The notes below the pieces were generated by a model. That model did not search any database. It worked only from the letters and a program-made list of their open reading frames with translations, and was not told where the DNA came from. Position numbers and translations under genes: made by a program. This document shows positions 1 through 8,024 of a stretch of 64,000 bases of DNA, in pieces (the first letter of the stretch is position 1; the number at the start of each line of letters is the position of its first letter). Origin of the DNA: JBIQKZ01 sp044464765 (GTDB taxonomy: Bacteria; Pseudomonadota; Gammaproteobacteria; Burkholderiales; Burkholderiaceae_B); the NCBI GenBank assembly GCA_044464765.1, contig JBIQKZ010000001.1, positions 239,940-303,939 on the forward strand, read 5' to 3'.

Positions 1-2
1 TC

Positions 3-551
3 GGCACTGGAGCCGGGTTTTACCTGGACGCCACCCAGGCACCCTGGAGCAAGCACTACCGCATGGAGTCCTACGTCACCGACGAGCTTTACGGCATCGT
101 TACCGGCCAGTTGCCGGGCGATGCTGCTCGTACAGGTATTTTTGGCCACTCCATGGGGGGGCACGGCGCCCTGGTCCTGGCTCAGCGCCATCGAAACAAA
201 TTCCGGTCGGTCTCGGCCTTTGCGCCCATTTGCGCGCCCACTCAATGCCCTTGGGGTCATAAGGCATTTAGCGGCTATTTGGGCGACGATAAGTCCACTT
301 GGGCGCAGTACGATGCATCCGAGCTCATGAAACAGTCGAACAATCCCTTCCCCGACGGCATACTGATCGACCAGGGGCTGGCCGACAATTTCCTGGCCGA
401 GCAGTTGTACCCCGAAGCATTTGAACAGGCGTGCAAGCAGGCGGGCCAACAGCTTACCTTGCGCCGCCACGAAGGCTACGATCATGGCTACTATTTCATC
501 TCTACATTCATTGAAAATCATCTGGATTTTCATGCTGAGAGACTGAAATAA
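3..551 (+). CDS. fghA: S-formylglutathione hydrolase, C-terminal part (5' end outside window)
   Basis: This esterase hydrolyses S-formylglutathione to formate and glutathione, the last step of glutathione-dependent formaldehyde oxidation in the cytosol. The frame is open from base 3, so the N-terminus lies upstream of the window. The visible 182 residues carry the family nucleophile elbow GHSMGGHGAL, with the catalytic serine, an Asp in the DQGLADNFL segment and a terminal His in the YDHGYYF segment, completing an alpha/beta-hydrolase triad. Its pathway partner frmA lies about 11.5 kb away on the opposite strand, with an unrelated operon between them, which is unusual because the two are often neighbours. 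The identification is firm; only the start is unknown. Confidence 0.93.
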   Translation, partial: GTGAGFYLDATQAPWSKHYRMESYVTDELYGIVTGQLPGDAARTGIFGHSMGGHGALVLAQRHRNKFRSVSAFAPICAPTQCPWGHKAFSGYLGDDKSTWAQYDASELMKQSNNPFPDGILIDQGLADNFLAEQLYPEAFEQACKQAGQQLTLRRHEGYDHGYYFISTFIENHLDFHAERLK

Positions 552-569
552 ACAGCGGAATGGGCGGTG

Positions 570-609
570 GATAATTTACTTATTACCTATAATACGTTAG
601 TAAATTATC
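570..609. promoter_or_regulatory. 11-bp perfect inverted repeat around a -10 like box
   Basis: GATAATTTACT (570-580) and AGTAAATTATC (599-609) are perfect inverted repeats separated by 18 bases. The sequence between them contains TATAAT (588-593), a perfect -10 hexamer. No good -35 is seen 17 bases upstream. The arms lie about 65-105 bases before the binding-protein start, so this looks like an operator embracing the operon promoter. The winged-helix protein encoded in the same operon is a natural candidate to bind it, which is inference. Confidence 0.5.
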
Positions 610-675
610 AGTTAAACAGTAACATCAGGGTTCTGCCATCGTGGCAAACTAAGAACTCATCGAAGGTTATCGAAC

Positions 676-1788
676 ATGCGTCCATTCCGATCCCTATTAT
701 TGGCGGCGTTGTTGCCGGTGTTTATGGCAGCGCCCGCCCAAGCCGAAGAACCCATCACGATTGGGTTCTTCTCCCATTTGTCAGGGCCCTTCGCCGAATA
801 TGGCGCCAGTTTCAAGAACGCGGTCGAGCTGTACCTGGATCAGGTGAAGGCCGATGGCGGCATTGAAGGCCGGCCGGTGAACCTGCTGGTTGAAGACGAC
901 CGCAATTCACCTCAGGAAGCGGCCACGGTTGCACGCAAAATTGTCAATCACGGCGATGTGGTGCTGGCGATAGGCTCGTGGTCGACAACGTCGTCCATGG
1001 CGGCTGCCCCGATCTTCACGGAAGCAAAGATTCCGCAGATCAGCCCAACCTCGTCGCACCCCGACTTCACCAAGCAAAGCGATTACCTGTTCCGCCAGAA
1101 CAATACCGATGACATCCTGGCCCAATACAACGCCGACACCATCCAGGAAAAGCTCAAAGCAAACACGGTCGTCATCCCTTACTCGCAAGACGACTGGGGT
1201 GTTTATACCGGCAAGGCCACAGCCGAAGCCATCGAGAAGGCCGGCGGCAAGGTGCTGCTGCTGGAAAGCGTGCAACCCGGCGCGCGCGATTTCCGCCCCT
1301 TCATCAGCAAGATCAAATCGCTCAAGCCCGAAGGCGTTTTCCTGGCGCTGCCTTACCAGGAAGCGTCCATCTTCATCCAGCAGCTTCGCCAGGCCGGCGA
1401 GGACATTCCCGTGGGCGGTGGTATTCCACTGACCTCGCCCAAGTTCATCGAGCTGTCGGGCAAGGCGGCTGAAGGCGTGGTTCTGCATACAATCTTCTTT
1501 GCACAGGATCCGTCCAAAAAGGAATTCACCGAGGCCTACAAAGCCAAGTATGGCCGCTTGCCTGATCAGTTCGCCGCACTGGCCTACGATGCCACGGGTG
1601 TTGGCGTGGAAGCCATCCGCCGCGTGATCAAGTCGGGTAAGCCGCTTACCGGCCAGGCCGTGCGCGACGAGTTGGCCAACGGCCCCGCCTACGAAGGCGT
1701 TACCGGCGTCACCAAGTACGACCACGGGAACGTCAAGAAAGCGCCTATTTTCATCACTGTGCGTGACGGCCAGTTTGCCTTGTTTTGA
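676..1788 (+). CDS. ABC transporter substrate-binding protein, branched-chain amino acid (LivK/HAAT) type
   Basis: This 370-residue periplasmic binding protein should capture the solute for the permease and ATPases encoded directly downstream. Residues 1-23 form a Sec signal peptide ending APAQA, with cleavage before EEPITIGFF. The mature start, the LSGPFAEYG segment and the later AYDATGVGVEAIRR segment are typical of type I periplasmic binding proteins of the Leu/Ile/Val/amide family. It is first in an apparent eight-gene operon (676-11686). The family binds diverse ligands such as amino acids, amides, urea and aromatic acids, so the ligand cannot be read from sequence. The hydantoinase/oxoprolinase at the operon end hints at a cyclic amide. 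Confidence 0.88.
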   Translation: MRPFRSLLLAALLPVFMAAPAQAEEPITIGFFSHLSGPFAEYGASFKNAVELYLDQVKADGGIEGRPVNLLVEDDRNSPQEAATVARKIVNHGDVVLAIGSWSTTSSMAAAPIFTEAKIPQISPTSSHPDFTKQSDYLFRQNNTDDILAQYNADTIQEKLKANTVVIPYSQDDWGVYTGKATAEAIEKAGGKVLLLESVQPGARDFRPFISKIKSLKPEGVFLALPYQEASIFIQQLRQAGEDIPVGGGIPLTSPKFIELSGKAAEGVVLHTIFFAQDPSKKEFTEAYKAKYGRLPDQFAALAYDATGVGVEAIRRVIKSGKPLTGQAVRDELANGPAYEGVTGVTKYDHGNVKKAPIFITVRDGQFALF

Positions 1789-1899
1789 CCACGCCGCGCG
1801 GCCAGGGCGCCTTAGGAGCGTGGGCGGTAGAAACAGTCCGGTCTGCAAAGCTGTCTTCTCGGTCCATATTTCCACCGCTTCTGGGCCCATAGAACCACC

Positions 1900-3780
1900 A
1901 TGATTGAATTATTCTTCAGCCAGATCGTCAACGGCTTGGCGATCGGCCAGGTTTATGCGTTGATCGCACTGGGCTTCAGCCTGGTTTTTGGCGTATCGAA
2001 CCTCATCAACTTTGCGCAGGGCGCCCTTTTCATGCTGGGGGCGTTTTTTGCGTTCAGCGGCGTTGTGTGGCTGGGGCTGCCCTTGCCCCTTGCCGCGCTG
2101 TTGTCCATTGTGCTGGTGACCGGGCTGGGCGTGCTGCTCGAAGGTGCGGCCTTGCGGCCCCTGGAAAATGGCCCATATATCGCGCCGGTGCTGTCCACGC
2201 TGGCCATCAGCATCATCATCGACCAATTGGCGGAAATTATCTGGTCGCCCGAAGGGCAGGCCTTTCCCCTGCCGTTTGAAGAGGTGACCTTCTACTTTGG
2301 CAGCGCCTACATTACCAGCACCGATATCCTGATCTTCGTCTTTGGCGGGTTGGCGGCGTTGGTGCTTACGTTGTTCCTGAACTATTCCTGGATGGGGCGA
2401 ACGGTTCGAGCCACTGCCCAGGATCGCGATGCGGCCGCCCAACTGGGTGTGCGCACAGACAATGTCCGGCGTCTGGCGTTTGGCCTGGCGGGTACTCTGG
2501 GCGCAATCAGCGGGATTCTGGTGGCTTTGTACTTTAAAAGTGTGTTTCCCCAGATGGGCATGCCGTTCGCCCTGAAAGGCTTTGCCGCGGCGCTGCTGGG
2601 CGGGCTGACCAGCATCCCGGGCGCGGTGGTGGGCGGGCTGACGCTGGGGATCGTCGAAACGCTGGCCAGCGCCTATATTGGCGAAGGTTATCGTGATTTA
2701 ACAGCATTTTCGCTGCTGTTGGTATTTTTGCTGTTCCGTCCGCAAGGGATTCTTGGCGATGCCCGCCTGAGCGCCCTGGGGGGCGCCGGCGGCGCATCGG
2801 GCAGTATGCCCAGCACCAGTTTGTTGGCCTCGCCGTCCAGTCAGCGGGCAGCGCACCGCGTGTGGGAGATGCCCCCCTGGGGCTTTTTGGCAGCGGGGGC
2901 GGTGCTGGCGTGTTTGCCGTGGCTGACCGACAGTAATTACGTACTTCAAGCCGTCGTCTACGGCATGATTTTCGCCATGTTGGCGGCCAGTGTGTCGCTG
3001 GTTTCGGGGTCGTTGGGCGTGCTTGCCATCGGCCATGCGGCATTTTATGGCGTAGGCGCTTACACCGTTGCGGTGCTGGGCCGAACCTACGGATTATCGA
3101 CGGAAATCGCCTTGCCGGCCGCTATTGTGCTGGGCGCTGTTGTGGCAGCGGTGGCGTCCTTGCCTTTGTACAAGCTTAGCGGCCATACCGCTGCCCTGGG
3201 CACGCTGGCCATCGGCCAGATCGGTTTCCTGATCTTCATGACCTGGCTGTCAGTCACGCGCGGGCCGATGGGCTTTCTGAATATCCCCGCGCCGCAATTC
3301 GATTACTTGGGCGGGTTCCGCCTGGGCGCCATTGGCGAGAAGTATTGGCTGGTGGCGCTGGTTGCCGCGGTAATGCTGTATCTGGTGCAAAAGTTGATGG
3401 ACTCGGAAATCGGCCGTTCATGGCGCGGCATCCGCGAGGACAGGCTGGCCGCCCATGCAGCGGGCTTGCCGGTGCGGCGCTACATGATGCTGGGTTTTGC
3501 CGTGTCGGGCGCTCTGGCCGGCGCGGCGGGCGGGCTGTTCGCCTATGTGCAAAGCGTTATCACGCCCGACAGCTTCAATGTGACGGTTTCCATGCTGATC
3601 CTGACCATGGCCGTGCTGGGCGGTCTGGGCAACCTGACGGGCGCCGCCTTGGCCGGCTTTGCGCTGACCCTGCTGCCCGAGCTGCTACGGCCCTTTGCCG
3701 AATGGCGCATGATTGCCTACGGCCTGTTCTTGCTGATTGCATTGCGGTGGCGGCCTCACGGCATACTGGGGGCGCGCTGA
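1900..3780 (+). CDS. Fused LivH-LivM type ABC permease
   Basis: A 626-residue inner-membrane protein that joins the two permease subunits normally encoded as separate livH and livM genes. Residues 1 to about 300 are LivH-like (opening with QIVNGLAIGQVYALIALG, ending at FRPQGILG). After a linker rich in Gly/Ser at about 290-320, residues 330-626 are LivM-like, with SGSLGVLAIGHAAFYGVGAY and a second terminal RPHGILG motif. Its TGA stop overlaps the ATG of the downstream ATPase gene (TGATG), so translation is probably coupled. A single polypeptide would fix the 1:1 subunit ratio. The fusion is uninterrupted in frame, so it is not an annotation artefact. Confidence 0.9.
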   Translation: MIELFFSQIVNGLAIGQVYALIALGFSLVFGVSNLINFAQGALFMLGAFFAFSGVVWLGLPLPLAALLSIVLVTGLGVLLEGAALRPLENGPYIAPVLSTLAISIIIDQLAEIIWSPEGQAFPLPFEEVTFYFGSAYITSTDILIFVFGGLAALVLTLFLNYSWMGRTVRATAQDRDAAAQLGVRTDNVRRLAFGLAGTLGAISGILVALYFKSVFPQMGMPFALKGFAAALLGGLTSIPGAVVGGLTLGIVETLASAYIGEGYRDLTAFSLLLVFLLFRPQGILGDARLSALGGAGGASGSMPSTSLLASPSSQRAAHRVWEMPPWGFLAAGAVLACLPWLTDSNYVLQAVVYGMIFAMLAASVSLVSGSLGVLAIGHAAFYGVGAYTVAVLGRTYGLSTEIALPAAIVLGAVVAAVASLPLYKLSGHTAALGTLAIGQIGFLIFMTWLSVTRGPMGFLNIPAPQFDYLGGFRLGAIGEKYWLVALVAAVMLYLVQKLMDSEIGRSWRGIREDRLAAHAAGLPVRRYMMLGFAVSGALAGAAGGLFAYVQSVITPDSFNVTVSMLILTMAVLGGLGNLTGAALAGFALTLLPELLRPFAEWRMIAYGLFLLIALRWRPHGILGAR

Positions 3781-4628
3781 TGACCGTTTCCAAAGGCATA
3801 CAACTGGTCGACGTTTCCCGCCACTTCAGCGGGGTCAAAGCCGTGGACGGTGTCAGCCTGACGCTGGCGCCGGGGGAAACGCTGGCCTTGGTCGGCCCCA
3901 ATGGCGCAGGCAAGTCCACCCTTATCCAATTGATCAGCGGCATCGAGCAACTGACTTCGGGCCGCATTTTCCTGGATGGCCGCCGCATCGATCGCCTGCC
4001 GCCCGAGCGCATTGCGCGTCTTGGCGTGGGCCGAAGCTTCCAGACCTCGCGGGTCTTCCCCGCGCTATCGGTGTGGGATAGCGTGATGCTGGGCACGCAG
4101 GCCCATGTTTTGAACAAGAATGGGGGGCGGCTGTCCAATCCTGTGTACGAAGTAACGGCCACCTTGCTGGGCCTGCCCGGTTGGCGCAAACGCGTCGAGG
4201 CCCAAGAGGCGGTTGCTCGCGAAACGCTGCAACTGTTCGGCGACAGGCTGTGGCCGCGCCGCGATCAGCCCGCGTTCAGCCTGTCGTACGCCAACCGCCG
4301 CCGCCTGGAAATCGCCCGCGTGCTGGCCGGGCAGCCCGACTACCTGCTGCTGGACGAGCCTGCGGCCGGAATGAACCCGACGGAAACCGGCGAGCTGACC
4401 AACCTGCTGCTGGAGCTGCGCCGCATGCGCCCCACCTTGGGAATGCTGGTGGTCGAGCACAAACTGTCGCTGGTGCGCAAAGTGGCCGACCGGGTCATTG
4501 TGCTGAACCAGGGTCAGGTGCTGGCCCAGGGAGACCCCGGCCATGCCCTGGATCACCCGGAAGTGGTTGAAGCTTATCTGGGCCGCCAGCGCTTGCGGCC
4601 CACCTTATCGGATGCGCATCTTGGCTGA
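3780..4628 (+). CDS. livG: ABC transporter ATP-binding protein, LivG type
   Basis: Cytosolic ATPase of about 282 residues for the importer. The start at 3780 is chosen because it overlaps the permease stop and gives a normal N-terminus; longer in-frame readings run through permease codons. Walker A is GPNGAGKST (39-47). The signature region reads FSLSYANRRRLEIAR, the usual LivG variant in place of LSGGQ. Walker B is YLLLDEPAAG and the His switch is VVEHKLSLV. The 3' end overlaps livF by 17 bases. Confidence 0.88.
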   Translation: MTVSKGIQLVDVSRHFSGVKAVDGVSLTLAPGETLALVGPNGAGKSTLIQLISGIEQLTSGRIFLDGRRIDRLPPERIARLGVGRSFQTSRVFPALSVWDSVMLGTQAHVLNKNGGRLSNPVYEVTATLLGLPGWRKRVEAQEAVARETLQLFGDRLWPRRDQPAFSLSYANRRRLEIARVLAGQPDYLLLDEPAAGMNPTETGELTNLLLELRRMRPTLGMLVVEHKLSLVRKVADRVIVLNQGQVLAQGDPGHALDHPEVVEAYLGRQRLRPTLSDAHLG

Positions 4629-5355
4629 GAATACTCAATCCCCTTTTCTGGTCCTGGATGGCGTCGATGTCCACTACGGCGCGGTGCAGGCCTTGTTCGA
4701 CGTCAGCCTGCATGTGCAGGCAGGCGAGGTCGTTTCGGTCCTGGGCGGCAACGCATCGGGCAAATCCACGACCTTGAAAACGGTTCTGGGCCTGGTGACG
4801 CCGTCGCAGGGCCGTGTCGTGCTGGAAGGCGAGCCCATTAACGGCCTGAGCGCGCCCGACGTCATCGATCGCGGTGTGGCCAGCGTGCCGGAAGGGCGGC
4901 GCCTGTTTCCCGAGATGTCAGTTTACGAAAACCTCATGATGGGGGCTTACCCTCGCCGCGCCGACAAAGAGGCCATTGCCGCCGATCTCGACGACGTGTT
5001 CGCCTCGTTTCCGCGCCTAGCGGAAAGGCGGCGCCAGGCGGCCGGCACCCTCTCGGGCGGCGAACAGCAAATGTTGGCCCTGGGCCGGGCCTGGCTGCGG
5101 CGCGGCAAGCTGATCTGCATCGATGAGCCTTCCATGGGCCTGTCGCCCAAGTTCGTCGATCTGGTGTACGAGGTGTTGTTTCGCTGGAAAGAGGCCGGCC
5201 AGACCATTTTGCTGGTCGAACAGAACGCGCGCATTGCGCTGGAGCTGGCCGACAGGGCCTATGTGTTGCAGCATGGGCATGTGATATTGCAGGGATCAGC
5301 GGCGGATCTGTCCGCCGATCCCATGGTGAAGAAAGCTTATTTGGGGGCGGCGTGA
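4612..5355 (+). CDS. livF: ABC transporter ATP-binding protein, LivF type
   Basis: Second ATPase of the importer, 247 residues from the chosen ATG at 4612. A start at 4543 would add 23 residues overlapping livG that are not typical of the family. Walker A is GGNASGKST (45-53), with Asn-Ala where Asn-Gly-Ala is usual. The signature is LSGGEQQM, Walker B is ICIDEPSMG, and the switch His is replaced by Gln in LLVEQNAR, which is normal for LivF. The GTG start of the following flavoprotein gene overlaps this stop codon. Confidence 0.87.
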   Translation: MRILAENTQSPFLVLDGVDVHYGAVQALFDVSLHVQAGEVVSVLGGNASGKSTTLKTVLGLVTPSQGRVVLEGEPINGLSAPDVIDRGVASVPEGRRLFPEMSVYENLMMGAYPRRADKEAIAADLDDVFASFPRLAERRRQAAGTLSGGEQQMLALGRAWLRRGKLICIDEPSMGLSPKFVDLVYEVLFRWKEAGQTILLVEQNARIALELADRAYVLQHGHVILQGSAADLSADPMVKKAYLGAA

Positions 5356-7118
5356 AACTTGAAAACGTGACTACTATCGAAACCGACGTGCTGGTCATCG
5401 GGGCGGGCGGGGCCGGCATGAGCGCCGTCGTGGCGGCATCCCAGGCGGGACGCCAGGTATTGATCGCGGATCGCAGCCTGATTGGGCGCGGCGGCGCGAC
5501 CATCATGGCGCAAATGACGGTGGCCGTGGCCCTGGGCGAGCAGACGCCCGACGACTGGCGCAACCATTATGCCGATACCCTGGCCGCCGGCCGGGGCTTG
5601 TGCAGTGAACCGCTGGCCCGCCTGCTGTGCGAAACGGGAGTGGATGCCATCCGCTTGCTGGAAAGCTGGGGCGTGGGCTGGGCGCGCGCCGACGGCCATC
5701 TGACTCAGGCCCATGCGCCGGGCCACGACCGCCCGCGTTGTGTGTATGTCGATTACTTGAATACCGGGCCCGCCGTGGCCAAGACCCTGCGCACCCAGGT
5801 GGTGCGTGCCGAAGGCGTACAGCGTGTCGGCGACCTGCTGATCGTCGATCTCTTGGTCGAGGCGGGCCGAGCTGTCGGCGCCGTGGCGCTTAACCTGACC
5901 ACCGGTCTTCCCGTCGTGGTGCGGGCGGGCGCCATCGTGATTTCCACCGGGGGGCTCACCCGTTTGTACCGGCGCAATAGCGCATCGCTGAACATGGGGG
6001 GCGATGGCTATGCACTTGCCTTGCGCGCCGGCGCCCGCCTGATCGACATGGAGTTCGTGCAGTTCTTTCCCATCGGCCATCTGGCGCCGCGTCTGGTCGG
6101 TTTCGATCCCATTATGTGGGACCCTTTCCGCTACAAGCTGGGTGGCCGGCTGCTGAACGGGCTGGGCGAGGAGTTCGTGGAAAAGTATGGCCATGCGGCC
6201 GAAGAGCAGGGTTATACGGTCACCCGCGATGCCGCCACCTATGCCATCTTGAAGGAAGTCGAGGCGGGCCGTGGTTCGCCGGCGGGAGGGGCGTATCTTA
6301 GTTTCGAGCATGTGCCCGAAGCCACGTTGCGCAAGGCCTTCGGGCCGATTATCGACAAGCTCGCCGCCAATGGCATCGATCTGACCAAGGCGCCGATCGA
6401 AGTGGCGCCGATCGCTCACTACCATATGGGCGGCATACGCGTGAATGTGGACATGAGCACCGACGTGCCTGGGCTGTACGCCGCCGGCGAAGCGGTGGGC
6501 GGGGCGAACGGCGCCAACCGCCTGTCCGGCAACGCCATTACCGAGGCCGTGGCATTTGGCTTGCAGGCCGGTCGAAGCGCTGCGGCCTGGTCGGCGTCTG
6601 CGGCGCGGGCCGATGCGGCGACCGTACAGGCCTTGGCCGCCCCTGCGTTGCAAGCGCTTTGCAGCCCGTCGGATCACGGCTCGGCCGATATCAATGTGGC
6701 GGCCCTGGTCGCCAGGCTTCAGGACATCATGCAGGATGATGTCGGTCCCTTCCGTACCGAGCAGGGGCTGGAGCAGGCTCTGGTGCGTATTGCCCAATTG
6801 AAGGACGAACTGGGCGATACCTTGCCCGGCAGCGTCGAGCCCCAGGATCCGGTGCGGCTAGACGCCCTGGATTTGCGCAACATGCTGCTGGTGGCCGAAG
6901 CCGTCACGCGCAGCGCCCTGGCGCGCCGTGAAAGTCGTGGCGCGCATCAGCGCGAGGATTTCCCCGGCATGGACGATGCCTGGACGCTTAACCAGACGCT
7001 GGCCTTGCGCGATGGCGAGTGGGTGCTGGAAACCCAACCCGTGCAACGCCTGGCCGAACCCATTGAAGGCGAGGGCGTTCCGGTCGACGCAGCGGACGCA
7101 GCAAGGAGTAATGAATGA
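5352..7118 (+). CDS. FAD-dependent dehydrogenase of the fumarate reductase/succinate dehydrogenase flavoprotein family
   Basis: 588 residues starting at a GTG that overlaps the livF stop (GTGA). The N-terminal Rossmann motif GAGGAGMSA (17-25) binds the FAD ADP moiety. IAHYHMGGI near residue 355 matches the substrate-domain motif of SdhA/FrdA/NadB, and NGANRLSGNAITEA near residue 385 is the C-terminal FAD motif. At the position where SdhA has the covalent-FAD His (SHTxxAQGG) this protein reads GGATIMAQ, so the flavin is probably non-covalent. Its stop overlaps the start of a [2Fe-2S] protein gene, suggesting a two-subunit soluble oxidoreductase. No membrane-anchor subunits are present. The substrate is unknown; it is probably an intermediate from the transported compound. 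Confidence 0.8.
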   Translation: MKLENVTTIETDVLVIGAGGAGMSAVVAASQAGRQVLIADRSLIGRGGATIMAQMTVAVALGEQTPDDWRNHYADTLAAGRGLCSEPLARLLCETGVDAIRLLESWGVGWARADGHLTQAHAPGHDRPRCVYVDYLNTGPAVAKTLRTQVVRAEGVQRVGDLLIVDLLVEAGRAVGAVALNLTTGLPVVVRAGAIVISTGGLTRLYRRNSASLNMGGDGYALALRAGARLIDMEFVQFFPIGHLAPRLVGFDPIMWDPFRYKLGGRLLNGLGEEFVEKYGHAAEEQGYTVTRDAATYAILKEVEAGRGSPAGGAYLSFEHVPEATLRKAFGPIIDKLAANGIDLTKAPIEVAPIAHYHMGGIRVNVDMSTDVPGLYAAGEAVGGANGANRLSGNAITEAVAFGLQAGRSAAAWSASAARADAATVQALAAPALQALCSPSDHGSADINVAALVARLQDIMQDDVGPFRTEQGLEQALVRIAQLKDELGDTLPGSVEPQDPVRLDALDLRNMLLVAEAVTRSALARRESRGAHQREDFPGMDDAWTLNQTLALRDGEWVLETQPVQRLAEPIEGEGVPVDAADAARSNE

Positions 7119-7492
7119 ATACGCAAAAAATAGGCCAGACGGTCTTTCTGAATGTGAAGCGTGGTCAAGGCGACGGCGAATCCCACATACAGCGCTATGA
7201 AGTGCCCATCAACGAGGCCGCATCGCTGCTGGATGGCTTGCGTTGGGTGCGCCAGCATACCGACGACACCCTGGCGTTTCGCTATTCGTGCATCAACGCC
7301 AACGCCTGCAAGGAATGCATGATGCTGATGGACGGCAAGGTGGTGTACGCCTGTATGGCGCGCATGCAGCCTGGCGCCGAACACGAGGTGGCCCCGTTGG
7401 CCAACAAAGCACGTTTGCGCGATCTGGTCTCCCAGATTGCACCGGTGAAAGAAAGGCTGGGTGAACCATCCGGGGACGATGCCGATGACTGA
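7115..7492 (+). CDS. Stand-alone [2Fe-2S] protein resembling the SdhB/FrdB N-terminal domain
   Basis: 125 residues, ATGA-overlapped with the flavoprotein gene and preceded by an AAGGAGT ribosome-binding site (7103-7109). Cysteines 59, 65, 68 and 80 give C-x5-C-x2-C-x11-C, close to the plant-type [2Fe-2S] pattern of succinate dehydrogenase iron-sulfur subunits; the first spacing is one residue longer than the usual x4. The preceding LLDGLRWVRQHTDDTLAFRYSC also matches SdhB. The C-terminal [4Fe-4S]/[3Fe-4S] domain of SdhB is absent, not truncated by a frameshift. It probably takes electrons from the flavoprotein to an unidentified acceptor. Confidence 0.75.
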   Translation: MNTQKIGQTVFLNVKRGQGDGESHIQRYEVPINEAASLLDGLRWVRQHTDDTLAFRYSCINANACKECMMLMDGKVVYACMARMQPGAEHEVAPLANKARLRDLVSQIAPVKERLGEPSGDDADD

Positions 7493-8024
7493 AGCAACGA
7501 ATTCAAACCGGGCAGGCGATATGCCATTGCGTATCTTGTCGTCCGCCCATTTGGCGGTGGGCCCGCATCCGGCCCTGTCCGAACTTGAGTTCGGATTGAT
7601 GGTGGCGCACAATGCGTTTGCCCGCTGGGTCGTGCGTTGCATGCGCGCCGCCGGCGAAGCCGACCTGGCGTCCACCGACGTGCTGGTGCTGCATCATGTG
7701 CATCACAGAAACCGCAGTAAACGCCTGGCCGATGTCTGCTTCACGCTGAATTATGAAGACAGCCATGTGGTCAATTATTCCTTGAAGAAACTGGTCGGCA
7801 TGGGTTTGGTCAATAGCAAGAAAGTCGGCAAGGAAGCCTTCTACATCACCACGAAAGCGGGGGCGGATCTGCTGGAGCGCTTTCGTGAAGTGCGCAATCG
7901 CTGCCTGTTGCCGGCGGTTGAAGGCGACCTGGCGGATGCCGAATCACTGGCCGCCATGGCGGCGCGCCTGCGCATGCTTTCCGGGCTTTATGATCAGGCT
8001 GCGCGCGCAGCGTCCTCATTATGA
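7485..8024 (+). CDS. Winged-helix (MarR-like) transcriptional regulator
   Basis: About 179 residues. ATG 7485 is preferred because GGGGA at about 7472-7476 is 8-9 bases upstream; ATG 7479 and GTG 7461 are in-frame alternatives. The central part has a winged helix-turn-helix: DVLVLHHVHHRNRSKRLADVCFTLN, then EDSHVVNYSLKKLVGMGLVNSKKVGKEAFYITTKAG, where the last stretch is the wing. Its stop overlaps the start of the hydantoinase gene, so it is embedded in the operon, consistent with autoregulation through the inverted repeat at 570-609. The effector is unknown. Confidence 0.7.
   Translation: MTEATNSNRAGDMPLRILSSAHLAVGPHPALSELEFGLMVAHNAFARWVVRCMRAAGEADLASTDVLVLHHVHHRNRSKRLADVCFTLNYEDSHVVNYSLKKLVGMGLVNSKKVGKEAFYITTKAGADLLERFREVRNRCLLPAVEGDLADAESLAAMAARLRMLSGLYDQAARAASSL

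Noticed and set aside
5337..6797. 486-codon minus-strand frame opposite the flavoprotein gene
   Set aside because: It is antisense to a gene with clear FAD motifs and coupled start/stop overlaps on both sides.
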